Positions 44,502 through 58,405 of a stretch of DNA of 64,000 bases are shown piece by piece. Position numbers and translations under genes: made by a program. Source of the DNA: Lelliottia sp. JS-SCA-14 (GTDB lineage Bacteria > Pseudomonadota > Gammaproteobacteria > Enterobacterales > Enterobacteriaceae); assembly GCF_035593345.1 (NCBI RefSeq), contig NZ_CP141606.1:4340001-4404000 (forward strand), in the 5' to 3' direction. Every line of letters starts with the position of its first letter. The stretch's first letter is position 1. The notes under the pieces were generated by a model. The model ran no database searches and was not told where the DNA came from. It saw only the letters and a program-made list of their open reading frames with translations.

Positions 44502-45683
44502 ATGTCCCATCGCCGCTTAGCCGTAAAAGGAAAGCTTTCCTTTTCTCATCCCGCGGTTCGCGCCTGGCTATTCCAGATAATCGCCGTCGTTGCCGTCGTG
44601 GTTGTTGCGGTTTATTTGATTCATAACACTGTGGCCAACCTGAGCAATCGCGGTATTACCTCAGGCTTTGCATTCCTGGATCGCAGTGCTGGTTTTGGTA
44701 TTGTGCAGCATCTGATTGATTATCAAGAGGGTGATACCTACGGAAGGGTGTTTCTGGTCGGTTTGCTTAATACACTGCTGGTCTCCGGACTCTGCATTGT
44801 ATTTGCTTCATTCCTGGGTTTTTTCCTCGGTCTTGCACGCCTTTCTGATAACTGGCTGTTACGCAAACTGTCGACGATTTATATCGAGACGTTTCGCAAT
44901 ATTCCGCCGCTGCTGCAGATCTTTTTCTGGTATTTCGCCGTACTGCGTAATCTGCCCGGCCCACGTCAGGCCGTTGATGCCTGGGACCTTTTTTACCTGA
45001 GTAACCGGGGTCTCTATATTCCCTCACCTCTGGCGGGCGAGGGTTTGTATGCGTTTCTCGCGGCCATTGTTATTGCGATTGCGATTACCGTGGGGCTGTT
45101 TCGCTATAACCAGACGTTGCAGATTAAAACCGGGCAACTTCGCCGGACATGGCCAATCGGCGCCGCATTGATCATAGGATTGCCGTTACTGGCGCAATGG
45201 GTTTTCGGAGCCGCTTTGCACTGGGATATTCCGCAGCTCCGGGGCTTTAACTTCCGCGGTGGAATGGTCCTCATTCCTGAACTGGCGGCCCTGACGCTGG
45301 CGCTGTCGATTTATACCTCCGCGTTTATTGCCGAAATCATTCGCTCCGGTATTCAGGCGGTTCCCTATGGGCAGCACGAGGCCGCGCGTTCTCTCGGCTT
45401 ACCTAACCCGGTCACGCTGCGCCAGGTGATCATCCCGCAAGCCTTACGCGTGATCATCCCACCGCTGACCAGTCAGTACCTCAATATCGCTAAAAACTCC
45501 TCGCTGGCTGCCGCGATTGGTTATCCCGACATGGTTTCGCTGTTCGCCGGAACCGTACTGAACCAGACCGGACAAGCTATCGAGACGATCGCTATCACTA
45601 TGTCCGTCTATCTGATTATCAGCCTGACGATCTCATTGCTGATGAATATCTATAACCGCCGTATCGCCCTGGTTGAGCGCTAA
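44502..45683 (+). CDS. yhdX: Amino-acid ABC transporter permease YhdX
   Basis: A 393-residue inner-membrane permease of the HisMQ family, the same length as E. coli. The helix-rich N-terminal half includes GLLNTLLVSGLCIVFASFLG. The permease-ATPase contact loop is QAVPYGQHEAARSLGLPNPVTLRQVIIPQALR near the C-terminus. It pairs with YhdY to form the channel. It starts 68 bases after yhdW. Confidence 0.95.
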   Translation: MSHRRLAVKGKLSFSHPAVRAWLFQIIAVVAVVVVAVYLIHNTVANLSNRGITSGFAFLDRSAGFGIVQHLIDYQEGDTYGRVFLVGLLNTLLVSGLCIVFASFLGFFLGLARLSDNWLLRKLSTIYIETFRNIPPLLQIFFWYFAVLRNLPGPRQAVDAWDLFYLSNRGLYIPSPLAGEGLYAFLAAIVIAIAITVGLFRYNQTLQIKTGQLRRTWPIGAALIIGLPLLAQWVFGAALHWDIPQLRGFNFRGGMVLIPELAALTLALSIYTSAFIAEIIRSGIQAVPYGQHEAARSLGLPNPVTLRQVIIPQALRVIIPPLTSQYLNIAKNSSLAAAIGYPDMVSLFAGTVLNQTGQAIETIAITMSVYLIISLTISLLMNIYNRRIALVER

Positions 45684-45692
45684 GGAACCATG

Positions 45693-46796
45693 ATGACAAA
45701 AGCCGTATTGTCACACCCCTCGCGTCCGTCCAGCACCGGAAGCTGGCGTTTCATCGCCTGGGCACGCAAAAATCTGTTCTCCTCCTGGAGCAACAGTCTC
45801 CTGACGATTGTCAGCTTATGGCTGATGTGGGAGTTGATCCCTCCGCTTCTGAACTGGGCTTTCCTGCAGGCAAACTGGGTGGGCTCAACGCGGGCAGACT
45901 GTACCAAAGCAGGCGCCTGCTGGGTGTTTATTCACGAACGTTTTGGCCAGTTTATGTATGGGCTGTATCCACACGATCAGCGCTGGCGCATCAATCTGGC
46001 GCTGGTTGTCGGGTTGCTGTCGATTGTGCCGATGTTCTGGAAAAACCTGCCGCGCCGTGGACGTTACATTGCCTGCTGGGCGGTAGTGTATCCACTGATT
46101 GTCTGGCTGCTGCTGTATGGGGGAATTCTGGGGCTGGAGCGAGTCGAGACGCGCCAGTGGGGCGGATTGACGTTGACGCTAATCATCGCGTCTGTGGGGA
46201 TCGCCGGAGCGCTGCCGTTAGGCATTCTGCTGGCACTTGGCCGTCGCTCCACCATGCCGGTGGTGCGTATTCTGTCGGTGATTTTCATTGAGTTCTGGCG
46301 CGGTGTGCCGCTAATCACCGTCCTGTTTATGTCTTCCGTGATGTTGCCGCTATTTATGGCGGAAGGCACCACGATCGACAAGCTGATCCGCGCCCTGGTG
46401 GGTGTTGTTTTATTCCAGTCGGCTTATGTCGCAGAGGTGGTTCGGGGAGGTCTGCAGGCGCTGCCGAAAGGTCAATATGAAGCCGCTGAATCGCTAGCGC
46501 TCGGTTACTGGAAAACGCAGGGGCTCGTGATCTTACCTCAGGCCCTCAAGATGGTTATCCCTGGTCTGGTGAACACCATCATCGCACTCTTTAAAGATAC
46601 CAGCCTGGTGATCATCATCGGGTTGTTCGATCTCTTCAGCAGCGTTCAGCAGGCAACGGTCGACCCGGCGTGGCTCGGGATGTCGACCGAAGGCTATGTT
46701 TTCGCTGCACTTGTTTACTGGATCTTCTGTTTCAGCATGTCGCGCTACAGCCAACATCTGGAAAAGCGCTTTAACACCGGGCGTACACCGCACTGA
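45693..46796 (+). CDS. yhdY: Amino-acid ABC transporter permease YhdY
   Basis: The second permease, 367 residues as in E. coli, with the EAA-type contact loop [21 protein letters not shown]. Two adjacent ATGs exist (45690, 45693); the second has a better 6-base gap from AGGA and gives the E. coli start. It follows yhdX by 9 bases. Confidence 0.95.
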   Translation: MTKAVLSHPSRPSSTGSWRFIAWARKNLFSSWSNSLLTIVSLWLMWELIPPLLNWAFLQANWVGSTRADCTKAGACWVFIHERFGQFMYGLYPHDQRWRINLALVVGLLSIVPMFWKNLPRRGRYIACWAVVYPLIVWLLLYGGILGLERVETRQWGGLTLTLIIASVGIAGALPLGILLALGRRSTMPVVRILSVIFIEFWRGVPLITVLFMSSVMLPLFMAEGTTIDKLIRALVGVVLFQSAYVAEVVRGGLQALPKGQYEAAESLALGYWKTQGLVILPQALKMVIPGLVNTIIALFKDTSLVIIIGLFDLFSSVQQATVDPAWLGMSTEGYVFAALVYWIFCFSMSRYSQHLEKRFNTGRTPH

Positions 46797-46803
46797 GGAA
46801 TTT

Positions 46804-47562
46804 ATGAGCAAAATAACGATGGCCCCTGCCGACGCGATGATTACGCTGGAAAACGTCAATAAATGGTACGGCCAGTTTCATGTCCTGAAAGATATTAACC
46901 TGAAGGTTAAACAGGGCGAACGTATCGTCCTGTGCGGCCCATCAGGCTCAGGAAAGTCTACGACTATTCGCTGTATTAACCATCTTGAGGAACATCAACA
47001 AGGCCGGATTGTTGTTGACGGGATTGAGCTGGATGAAGACATTCGCAATATCGAACGGGTCCGCCAGGAAGTGGGAATGGTATTTCAGCATTTCAATTTA
47101 TTCCCGCATTTGACCGTGTTGCAGAACTGCACGCTGGCACCTATTTGGGTCCAGAAGATGCCCAGGAAGGAGGCCGAAGCGCTGGCGATGCATTACCTGG
47201 AACGCGTGCGTATAGCCGAGCACGCGAACAAGTTCCCCGGACAGATCTCTGGTGGGCAGCAGCAGCGTGTAGCGATCGCCCGCTCTCTGTGCATGAAACC
47301 TAAAATTATGCTGTTTGATGAACCGACTTCAGCGCTGGATCCGGAGATGGTGAAAGAGGTGTTGGATACGATGATTGGTCTGGCGCAATCGGGAATGACT
47401 ATGCTCTGTGTGACGCATGAAATGGGCTTTGCCAGGACGGTGGCGGACAGAGTGATCTTTATGGATCGTGGGGAAATCGTGGAACAGGCTCCTCCGGAAG
47501 AGTTTTTCGCGCATCCTAAATCTGAACGTACGCGCGCATTCCTGTCTCAGGTGATTCATTAA
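46804..47562 (+). CDS. yhdZ: Amino-acid ABC transporter ATP-binding protein YhdZ
   Basis: The ATPase that powers the importer. Its 252 residues hold the Walker [11 protein letters not shown]-loop [11 protein letters not shown], signature [13 protein letters not shown], Walker [14 protein letters not shown] and switch His in [11 protein letters not shown] 46804 is 7 bases after yhdY, with GAGGA in front. An earlier in-frame ATG inside yhdY is rejected. Confidence 0.96.
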   Translation: MSKITMAPADAMITLENVNKWYGQFHVLKDINLKVKQGERIVLCGPSGSGKSTTIRCINHLEEHQQGRIVVDGIELDEDIRNIERVRQEVGMVFQHFNLFPHLTVLQNCTLAPIWVQKMPRKEAEALAMHYLERVRIAEHANKFPGQISGGQQQRVAIARSLCMKPKIMLFDEPTSALDPEMVKEVLDTMIGLAQSGMTMLCVTHEMGFARTVADRVIFMDRGEIVEQAPPEEFFAHPKSERTRAFLSQVIH

Positions 47563-47572
47563 TGGTTTTCGT

Positions 47573-47599
47573 CGCCCGGTGGCGTTTTGCTGCCGGGTA
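47573..47599. repeat. REP-like palindrome after yhdZ
   Basis: CGCCCGGTGGCG and TGCCGGGTA flank a TTTTGC core. It resembles a variant REP unit and sits between yhdZ and the rRNA terminator, where the two transcripts converge. Confidence 0.5.
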
Positions 47600-47626
47600 G
47601 TCATTGTATTTTTGAGACTTAAACGC

Positions 47627-47655
47627 AAAAAGGCCATCCTTGCGGATGGCCTTTT
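47627..47655 (-). terminator. rRNA operon terminator
   Basis: On the minus strand AAAAGGCCATCC pairs with GGATGGCCTTTT around GCAA and is followed by further Ts, just past the last 5S gene. Confidence 0.92.
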
Positions 47656-47665
47656 CACTTATTTG

Positions 47666-47785
47666 ATGTCTGGCAGTTCCCTACTCTCACATGGGGAGAC
47701 CCCACACTACCATCGGCGCTACGGCGTTTCACTTCTGAGTTCGGCATGGGGTCAGGTGGGACCACCGCGCTAAAGCCGCCAGACA
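47666..47785 (-). rRNA. rrf: 5S ribosomal RNA, distal copy
   Basis: A 120-base 5S gene downstream of tRNA-Thr, at the rrfF position of E. coli rrnD. It differs from the other copy in its terminal helix, starting TGTCTGG and ending CCAGACAT. Confidence 0.97.
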
Positions 47786-47826
47786 AATTCTTTTTACTAT
47801 TGCCGAACTTCAACCACGTAATAAAG

Positions 47827-47902
47827 TGGTGCTGATACCCAGAGTCGAACTGGGGACCTCACCCTTACCAAGGGTGCGCTCTACCAACTGAGCCATATCA
47901 GC
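47827..47902 (-). tRNA. thrV: tRNA-Thr (anticodon GGT)
   Basis: A 76-base cloverleaf with encoded CCA (5' GCTGATATGGCTCAGTTGGT, anticodon loop around TTGGTAA, 3' ATCAGCACCA). It is the same as E. coli thrV and lies between the two 5S genes. Confidence 0.98.
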
Positions 47903-47914
47903 ACGCTAAATTTG

Positions 47915-48034
47915 ATGCCTGGCAGTTCCCTACTCTCACATGGGGAGACCCCACACTACCATCGGCGCTACGGCGTTTCACTTCTGAGTTCGGCATGGGG
48001 TCAGGTGGGACCACCGCGCTAAAGCCGCCAGGCA
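47915..48034 (-). rRNA. rrf: 5S ribosomal RNA, proximal copy
   Basis: A 120-base 5S gene 97 bases after the 23S gene, starting TGCCTGG and ending CCAGGCAT as in E. coli. Confidence 0.98.
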
Positions 48035-48131
48035 AATTCTGTTTATCAACACGCATCTCTGCATGTCGATTAATCTGTTATCAGGCTGAAAATCTTCGTC
48101 TCTGCTTTCGCCAAAACATCTTCGGCGTTGT

Positions 48132-51037
<2,906 letters not shown>

Positions 51038-51253
51038 TCACAACCCGAAGATGTTTCGTAAAACATCTCGTGTTGCGAAAATTTGAGAGACTCGAACACA
51101 CCGTCATTCTGTTCTTATTACGGAGAACAGACGCAGCGTGTCGTTTCAATTTTCAGCTTGATCCAGATTTTTAAAGAGCAAATATCTCAAACATGACTCG
51201 GAAGTCAGTTTTGAGATATTAAGGCAGGTGACTTTCACTCACAAACCAGCAAG
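51038..51253 (-). other. tRNA-Glu to 23S spacer
   Basis: A transcribed spacer. It holds sequences that pair with the 23S 3' side for RNase III processing, and a boxA-like TGCTCTTTAAAAAT (complement of about 51167-51180) used by the antitermination complex. Confidence 0.7.
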
Positions 51254-51329
51254 TGGCGTCCCCTAGGGGATTCGAACCCCTGTTACCGCCGTGAAAGGGC
51301 GGTGTCCTGGGCCTCTAGACGAAGGGGAC
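51254..51329 (-). tRNA. gltT: tRNA-Glu (anticodon TTC)
   Basis: A 76-base tRNA with encoded CCA, 5' GTCCCCTTCGTCTAGAGGCC, anticodon in CTTTCAC, 3' CTAGGGGACGCCA. It is identical as read to the E. coli spacer tRNA-Glu genes. E. coli rrnD has tRNA-Ile and tRNA-Ala at this place. Confidence 0.97.
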
Positions 51330-51414
51330 GTGTAAGTCTCAATCGCAAGACGCCTTGCTATTTACTTTTCATCAGACAATCTGTGTGAGCACTACAAAGG
51401 CAGGTTCTTTCAGG

Positions 51415-52954
<1,540 letters not shown>

Positions 52955-53087
52955 AAGTTTGATGCTCGTGAATTAAACTTCGTAATGAATTACGTATGTT
53001 CACTCAGAGACTTTGGTATTCATTTAGCGTCTTGCGACGTTTAGAATCCATGTCACTTTGAGTGCCCACACAGATTGTCTGATAAAT

Positions 53088-53099
53088 TGTTAAAGAGCA
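53088..53099 (-). promoter_or_regulatory. Leader boxA antitermination site
   Basis: On the minus strand TGCTCTTTAACA matches the rrn boxA, the loading site for NusB-S10 antitermination, before the 16S gene. Confidence 0.85.
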
Positions 53100-53137
53100 G
53101 TGCAACGCGGCTTTCGCTCACCGTTGCGAGGTGGCGT

Positions 53138-53165
53138 ATATTACGCTTTCCTCTTTCAGAGTCAA
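53138..53165 (-). promoter_or_regulatory. rrn P2 promoter
   Basis: Minus-strand -35 TTGACT (53160-53165) and -10 TAATAT (53138-53143) with a 16-base spacer, in the position of E. coli rrn P2. Confidence 0.85.
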
Positions 53166-53248
53166 CCCTGAATGTCAGGATTTTTTCTCTTCAACCGACC
53201 CGGTGGTTAGTGTGAAGTGATTCACATCTGCCGTGTCGATGGAGGCGC

Positions 53249-53276
53249 ATTATAGGGATCCCAGTTTTTAGCACAA
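53249..53276 (-). promoter_or_regulatory. rrn P1 promoter
   Basis: Minus-strand -35 TTGTGC (53271-53276) and perfect -10 TATAAT (53249-53254) with a 16-base spacer and a GCGCC discriminator, the layout of ppGpp-sensitive rrn P1 promoters. An AAAAAACG/AAAAAAGATC tract just upstream looks like an UP element. Confidence 0.9.
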
Positions 53277-53428
53277 GCGTTTTTTAGATCTTTTTTCCTG
53301 ACTGCTGCTTTTCCACTCTTATCGACGAGATCCTGCCCGATCTGCTTAAAAATTGACGCATTTAACCCCTGCTGGTGCGGCATAATAGGATCTATGTCTT
53401 CTGTATAAGCTCACCAGTCGAGGTTGAT

Positions 53429-53983
53429 ATGTCCGCAGTACTCCGTCCTTATAAAGATCTGTTCCCGAAAATCGGGGCTCGCGTCATGATCGATGCCAGC
53501 AGCGTGGTCATTGGTGATGTCAGAATGGGTGATGATGTCAGTATCTGGCCGCTGGTCGCGATCCGAGGTGATGTGAATTACGTGGCAATCGGTGCACGCA
53601 CCAATATTCAGGATGGAAGCGTTCTACATGTGACCCATAAATCGAGTTACAACCCTGAAGGCAATCCCCTTATTATTGGAGAAGATGTCACCGTCGGCCA
53701 TAAAGTGATGTTACACGGCTGCACGATTGGCAACCGCGTCCTTGTGGGGATGGGTTCTATTCTACTGGACGGGGTAATAGTAGAAGACGACGTGATGATC
53801 GGCGCAGGTAGCCTGGTCCCGCAAAACAAACGTCTGGAAAGTGGCTTTCTCTATTTAGGTAGTCCGGTAAAACAGATCCGCCCTTTGAAAGAGGCGGAGA
53901 TCGAAGGACTGAAATACTCCGCAAATAATTACGTCAAATGGAAAGACGACTATCTGGCTCAGGAAAACCACACCCAGCCTTGA
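53429..53983 (+). CDS. yrdA: Gamma-carbonic-anhydrase-like protein YrdA
   Basis: A 184-residue left-handed beta-helix protein of the gamma-carbonic anhydrase family (hexapeptide repeats such as VVIGDVRMGDDVSIW and CTIGNRVLVGMGSILLDG). Metal-ligand candidates are the His residues in VLHVTHK and GHKVMLHG. Length equals E. coli YrdA. ATG 53429 follows GAGGTTG. Enzymatic activity of this enteric branch is not well established. Its 3' end overlaps yrdB on the other strand by 25 bases. Confidence 0.93.
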   Translation: MSAVLRPYKDLFPKIGARVMIDASSVVIGDVRMGDDVSIWPLVAIRGDVNYVAIGARTNIQDGSVLHVTHKSSYNPEGNPLIIGEDVTVGHKVMLHGCTIGNRVLVGMGSILLDGVIVEDDVMIGAGSLVPQNKRLESGFLYLGSPVKQIRPLKEAEIEGLKYSANNYVKWKDDYLAQENHTQP

Positions 53984-54207
53984 TCGTCTTCCTGTTCATT
54001 ACGGATCATATCGCTGGCTTCTTCTTCCAGATCCCAGCGATGATCCCTGAACACATCCAGAGGGATCGTCCCGCCAAACCGTTTAAGTAATAACTCGCCC
54101 GTAATAGCACAGGTCAATTGCGCGCCGTTAACTAATACCGGAAAACAGACCGCCTGTTTGCCCTCATCCCACACTTCCCTGTCGGGAAACTGAATCGCCT
54201 GATTCAT
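53959..54207 (-). CDS. yrdB: DUF1488 protein YrdB
   Basis: An 82-residue protein (E. coli YrdB 85) with conserved [20 protein letters not shown] near the N-terminus and a C-terminal Trp-Asp-Leu-Glu-Glu segment. Function unknown. The ATG overlaps the aroE stop by 4 bases, so it is the last gene of the tsaC-aroE unit. Confidence 0.9.
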   Translation of the reverse strand: MNQAIQFPDREVWDEGKQAVCFPVLVNGAQLTCAITGELLLKRFGGTIPLDVFRDHRWDLEEEASDMIRNEQEDDQGWVWFS

Positions 54208-55022
54208 GCCAGCAATTCCTGTTTCAGCTTTTCAATCACCAGTTCGACTTCAGGTAATACGCCATGCCAGAGCAAGACCGCATGTGCTGCCTGCCCCACC
54301 AGCATTCCTAGACCGTCAGCCAGATGTTTTGCGCCACGATCTTCACACCAGTTCAGAAAAGGGGTTTTCCCCTTTTGATAGAACATGTCGTAGGCATAAA
54401 TGTGCGGACTCACTATAGAAGAAGGGATCGCGGGCACTTCACCACCGATACCGCTGGAGGTGGCATTAATAATAAGATCGAACTCATGTCCGTCCAGATC
54501 ATCCATTGCTACAGCACTCACGCTGCCCGTATGGGCAAATAGCCTGGCCAGATCTTGTGCGCGGGAAAACGTGCGATTCGTGATCGTGACGGCACAATCC
54601 AGAGAGAGGAGCGGCAACAACACACCGCGAGAGGCCCCACCCGCGCCTATCAGCAAAATACGAAATCCCTTCTTAATAAAAGAGAGCCTTTCGAGATCGC
54701 TTAACAAGCCAATGCCATCGGTGTTGTCACCCAGCAAGCGCCCGTCTTCCAGACGTTTGAGCGTGTTCACCGCCCCCGCAAGAGATGCTCGCTCAGTGAG
54801 TTCATCCGCTCGGGCAAAGGCTTCTTCTTTAAAGGGGACGGTGACATTTGCCCCTCTCCCGCCGCCGTTAAAAAAGGCATCCAGCGTCGGAAGAAAGTCA
54901 TCGACTGGCGCCAGAACGCGGCCATAAGGGTGATCAATTTGCAGCTGCTGCGCAAATTGCTGATGTATGAACGGCGACTTACTGTGAGCAATTGGGTTAC
55001 CGAATACGGCGAACTTATCCAT
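54204..55022 (-). CDS. aroE: Shikimate dehydrogenase
   Basis: NADPH-dependent reduction of 3-dehydroshikimate. Its 272 residues equal E. coli. Substrate motifs are [15 protein letters not shown] and [11 protein letters not shown], the cofactor loop [14 protein letters not shown], and NRTFSRAQ. Two adjacent ATGs lie at 55025 and 55022; the second gives the E. coli length. It begins 4 bases after the tsaC stop. Confidence 0.96.
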   Translation of the reverse strand: MDKFAVFGNPIAHSKSPFIHQQFAQQLQIDHPYGRVLAPVDDFLPTLDAFFNGGGRGANVTVPFKEEAFARADELTERASLAGAVNTLKRLEDGRLLGDNTDGIGLLSDLERLSFIKKGFRILLIGAGGASRGVLLPLLSLDCAVTITNRTFSRAQDLARLFAHTGSVSAVAMDDLDGHEFDLIINATSSGIGGEVPAIPSSIVSPHIYAYDMFYQKGKTPFLNWCEDRGAKHLADGLGMLVGQAAHAVLLWHGVLPEVELVIEKLKQELLA

Positions 55023-55026
55023 CATA

Positions 55027-55599
55027 TTACCCCTGGCGAAAGCGCTCGCCGGTCAATGCATCACGGATTTCAGACGGATTCAGACGGCCACCGGTTTCAC
55101 CGATCACCACCGGGAAATCATCACCAAACTGGGCCAGCACCTCTTGCGATGTACGGCAAGGTGGCAGTCCAGTCAGATTAGCACTGGTCGAAACCAGCGG
55201 TTTACCGAAAGTCTGGCAGAGTTCAACCACCAGCGGATGATCGGTAACACGCACAGCAAGAGAATCAAAGCGCCCCGTCAGCCAACTCGGTGTCGTAGGC
55301 TGCGCCGGGAAAACAAAGGTGACCGGACCTGGCCATGCCGCGGAAATGGTCTCGCGCTGCGCCTGATTCAGCATCGAATCATCAATATACGGCTTGAGCT
55401 GCTCGAAGCTGGCAGCAATTAAAATCAGTCCTTTCTCGACCGGTCTTTGCTTTAATTCTAATAAACGAGTGACGGCCGTTTCGCTGTCAGGATCGCATCC
55501 AACCCCAAACACAGCTTCCGTTGGATAGGCGATGACTTCTTCGTTTCTCAGGACTTCCAGTGCACGGGCCATGGAGTCCGATGTTAATTTATTCTTCAC
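55027..55599 (-). CDS. tsaC: Threonylcarbamoyl-AMP synthase TsaC
   Basis: Makes threonylcarbamoyl-AMP for the t6A37 tRNA modification. A GTG at 55599 gives 190 residues, the E. coli length, with the N-terminal [17 protein letters not shown] aligning to the family and [19 protein letters not shown] following. Longer in-frame starts run back through yrdD and are rejected. It is 4 bases after yrdD. Confidence 0.92.
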   Translation of the reverse strand: MKNKLTSDSMARALEVLRNEEVIAYPTEAVFGVGCDPDSETAVTRLLELKQRPVEKGLILIAASFEQLKPYIDDSMLNQAQRETISAAWPGPVTFVFPAQPTTPSWLTGRFDSLAVRVTDHPLVVELCQTFGKPLVSTSANLTGLPPCRTSQEVLAQFGDDFPVVIGETGGRLNPSEIRDALTGERFRQG

Positions 55600-55603
55600 A
55601 GGT

Positions 55604-56146
55604 TTAATCCGCCGAGACCGGCTTTCCACATTGTTTACTGGCACAGAAGAGTTTAACGCCCTGTGCCGTTTTCTTCTCGATGAGCAGGGGATAATCGCAG
55701 TGAGGGCAAATCCCCGCCACCGGCTTGAGATTGATAACGAACTGGCATTCAGGATAGCGATCGCAGGAATGGAAGGTTTTACCGAAGCGGGAACGACGCT
55801 GGACCAGCTGTCCTTGTTGACACTGAGGGCAAGCAATCGCGGTTTCGTCGGGTTTATCAATCTGCTCTGTATGGCTGCATTCAGGATAGTGGCTACAGCC
55901 GATGAACATGCCAAAGCGCCCCTGTCGTAGAGCCAAAGCAGCGCCACAGACCGGGCACATTTGTCCCTCCAGAATTTTAACGATATGTCCGTCCGCCTGA
56001 CTCTTCAGGGGACGGACATAATCACATTCTGGATAGTGTGAACAACCGAGAAACGGACCGTGTTTCCCGGACCGGATGACAAGCTTAGCCCCACACTGTG
56101 GGCAGGGCTCGTTATTAGACACCGTAAACAGTGCTGATTTGGCCAT
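55604..56146 (-). CDS. yrdD: Topoisomerase-type zinc-ribbon protein YrdD
   Basis: A 180-residue protein, the E. coli length. It is made of four tandem zinc ribbons like those at the C-terminus of topoisomerase I, each with paired cysteines (CPQCGAKL...[15 protein letters not shown]...[15 protein letters not shown]...[15 protein letters not shown]...CASKQC). The catalytic topoisomerase domains are absent. It probably binds nucleic acid; its role is not established. Confidence 0.92.
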   Translation of the reverse strand: MAKSALFTVSNNEPCPQCGAKLVIRSGKHGPFLGCSHYPECDYVRPLKSQADGHIVKILEGQMCPVCGAALALRQGRFGMFIGCSHYPECSHTEQIDKPDETAIACPQCQQGQLVQRRSRFGKTFHSCDRYPECQFVINLKPVAGICPHCDYPLLIEKKTAQGVKLFCASKQCGKPVSAD

Positions 56147-56173
56147 AACAACTCTTGGAGCTACATTGATGGA

Positions 56174-56647
56174 TTAATGCAGCATACCTTCATTCACTTC
56201 AAAGAGTAATTCTTCCATTTGCTGATAGGCATTTTCGCAGCCTGGAATATTAAACAGAACCATCAGGATCACCCACTTGAGGTCTTCCAGTTCAAATTCT
56301 GCCGTATCCAGCGCCATGACGCGCTCTATCACCATTTCTCGGGTATCGAGGTTTAGCACCTGAATCTGTTCCAGGAATAAAATAAATCCCCGGCAACTGG
56401 CATCCAGCCTTTCACACTCTTCAGCCGTAAAAATACGCACAGACAGAGGATCGGAAGCGAGCTGCATGGGTTCGACAAGGCCTTCCTGATAATCAGCCAG
56501 CTTTTCTAACCACATTAACGCGTTATAGATATCTTCCCGTTCAAATCCTGCATCGGTAAGATCTCGCGTCAGTCGGTCCTGATCCACGCGCATTTCAGCT
56601 TCGTTATGGATGTAAGTCTCAAACAAATACATCAGTACGTCGAACAT
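56174..56647 (-). CDS. smg: Smg protein (DUF494)
   Basis: A 157-residue acidic protein with the family start [19 protein letters not shown]. It is always next to dprA in gammaproteobacteria and overlaps it here by 29 bases. Function unknown. Confidence 0.94.
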   Translation of the reverse strand: MFDVLMYLFETYIHNEAEMRVDQDRLTRDLTDAGFEREDIYNALMWLEKLADYQEGLVEPMQLASDPLSVRIFTAEECERLDASCRGFILFLEQIQVLNLDTREMVIERVMALDTAEFELEDLKWVILMVLFNIPGCENAYQQMEELLFEVNEGMLH

Positions 56648-57743
56648 GGCTTGCCCTCCTCAATCGGACATAGCCGCCGGGTACAGCTGCGATCCATCCT
56701 GCTAACTCCAGTTCGAGTAGCTGTGCTACCGTCACAGGCACAGATTGGCCGGCACGTTCAGCGACAACGTCAACAGGTGTTACCTCATCTCCTACGTTAG
56801 CCAGGAGCTCAGGAAATGGCAATGCCACCTCCTCCTGATCTGATGAATAAAGTGATTTTTCAGGCTCATCTGGTAACCAATGCAGCCCATATCGCAAATT
56901 TTCCAGGATCTCCTCCGGGCTGGTCACTGGCGTTGCTCCTTGCTTAATGAGCCAGTGCGGCCCTTCACAACCCGGGTTGCCAATGGGGCCGGGCAAAGCG
57001 AAGACTTCTCGACCTTGTTCCATCGCGCATCGGGCCGTAACGAGCGATCCGCTACGTAATGCCGCTTCGACAACCAGTACGCCCAGGCTCAGTCCGCTGA
57101 TAATACGGTTGCGTCGCGGGAAATTAGCGGGAAAGGGTGAAGTGGCGAGGGAAAACTCAGAAACGACAGCTCCCCCGGCGTCAATAATGCTCGCAGCCAG
57201 AGCGGCGTGGCGGCGGGGATAAATGCTAAACAGGCCATTGCCAAGAACGGCAATGCTTTTCCCCACAGCCGTGAGCGCTGCGCGATGAGCCACGCCATCA
57301 ATTCCGCACGCCAGTCCGCTGGTGATGGTGAATCCCGATTTGGCGAGATGCTCACAAAAAATCCTGCCCCACCGCTCTCCGTACCATGAGGGAGCCCGGC
57401 TTCCAACTACCGCCAGTTGAACGCTGTCGAGAACCTCGATATTGCCCTTCACGAATAGCGCGCCAGGATAATCAGGCAGAGTTCGTAATTGTGGCGGGTA
57501 GCGTGGATTATCCGCAGATAGGAGGTAGTGCCCTGGCTGCTCAAGCCATTCCAGAGAACGTTCGAGTTCCGCCGCCTTAAAGTTCATGAATTTGGCAGCC
57601 CGTTTGGGTGTCAGGCCAACCTCTGCCAGAGCAGCGGCATCAATTTCTGCGCTTTGCAATAAACGCTGTGCAGCCATCAACATGGCATCGCCACACAAAT
57701 CCCCGATGTTAATCAGCCGTAACCATATCTCTGTGGAAGTCAT
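56619..57743 (-). CDS. dprA: DNA processing protein DprA (Smf)
   Basis: Binds single-stranded DNA and loads RecA during uptake of DNA in competent bacteria. Its 374 residues have an N-terminal SAM-like domain, a Rossmann domain with [31 protein letters not shown] and [12 protein letters not shown], and a C-terminal winged-helix-like part. It is first in the minus-strand unit dprA-smg-yrdD-tsaC-aroE-yrdB and divergent from def. Confidence 0.95.
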   Translation of the reverse strand: MTSTEIWLRLINIGDLCGDAMLMAAQRLLQSAEIDAAALAEVGLTPKRAAKFMNFKAAELERSLEWLEQPGHYLLSADNPRYPPQLRTLPDYPGALFVKGNIEVLDSVQLAVVGSRAPSWYGERWGRIFCEHLAKSGFTITSGLACGIDGVAHRAALTAVGKSIAVLGNGLFSIYPRRHAALAASIIDAGGAVVSEFSLATSPFPANFPRRNRIISGLSLGVLVVEAALRSGSLVTARCAMEQGREVFALPGPIGNPGCEGPHWLIKQGATPVTSPEEILENLRYGLHWLPDEPEKSLYSSDQEEVALPFPELLANVGDEVTPVDVVAERAGQSVPVTVAQLLELELAGWIAAVPGGYVRLRRASHVRRTDVFV

Positions 57744-57871
57744 CCTTTTCCCCTGCCATAAGCAGCCTCAGCAATCTTTGCGATTGGTCAGCGATGCTGT
57801 CAATCAGAGGGGGATTTGTCTAGAATAGAGGTAATGATCTTTTCAACTCCTGAACACGGCTCTGGAAATTT

Positions 57872-58381
57872 ATGGCAGTTTTGCAAGTGTTACATATCCC
57901 GGACGAGCGCCTTCGCATTGTTGCTGAACCGGTAAAAGAAGTGAATGCAGAAATTCAACGTATCGTTGATGATATGTTCGATACGATGTACGCCGAAGAA
58001 GGCATTGGCCTTGCGGCGACGCAGGTGAATATCCATAAACGCATTATCGTGATCGATGTTTCTGAGAATCGCGAAGAGCGCCTGGTACTGATTAACCCGG
58101 AACTGCTCGAGAAGAGCGGCGAGACCGGCATCGAAGAAGGTTGTCTGTCCATTCCTGAACAGCGCGCCTTAGTGCCGCGTGCAGAAAAAGTGAAAATCCG
58201 CGCGCTCGATCGCGAGGGTAAACCGTTTGAACTGGAAGCAGACGATCTGCTGGCGATCTGCATTCAGCACGAGATGGATCATCTGGTCGGTAAACTGTTT
58301 ATCGATTATCTCTCTCCGCTGAAACAGCAGCGTATTCGTCAGAAAGTAGAGAAACTGGATCGTATGCGCACCCGCGCATAA
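57872..58381 (+). CDS. def: Peptide deformylase
   Basis: Removes the formyl group from new proteins. Its 169 residues hold the three motifs [19 protein letters not shown] (metal Cys91) and QHEMDHLVG (metal His133 and His137, catalytic Glu). Length equals E. coli. It is the first gene of def-fmt. Confidence 0.98.
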   Translation: MAVLQVLHIPDERLRIVAEPVKEVNAEIQRIVDDMFDTMYAEEGIGLAATQVNIHKRIIVIDVSENREERLVLINPELLEKSGETGIEEGCLSIPEQRALVPRAEKVKIRALDREGKPFELEADDLLAICIQHEMDHLVGKLFIDYLSPLKQQRIRQKVEKLDRMRTRA

Positions 58382-58405
58382 CATCCCCCGGATACAAGGA
58401 ATAAC

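Larger units (their letters stand above)
52955..53428. other. rRNA leader, rrn promoters and yrdA upstream region
   Basis: 474 bases without a protein gene. From right to left: the yrdA 5' region, an A/T-rich UP-like element (about 53277-53300), P1, P2, boxA and the 16S leader. The rightward yrdA promoter must lie in 53277-53428, so the two transcription units start back to back. A TTGACG at 53353-53358 is a possible yrdA -35, but no well-spaced -10 is clear. Confidence 0.7.

Noticed and set aside
47666..48034. Possible CRISPR or satellite repeat
   Set aside because: The near-identical blocks are two 5S rRNA genes on either side of tRNA-Thr.
55600..55947. Longer start for tsaC
   Set aside because: The extra 116 codons are antisense-free but overlap yrdD in another frame and resemble nothing. 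GTG 55599 gives the family length.
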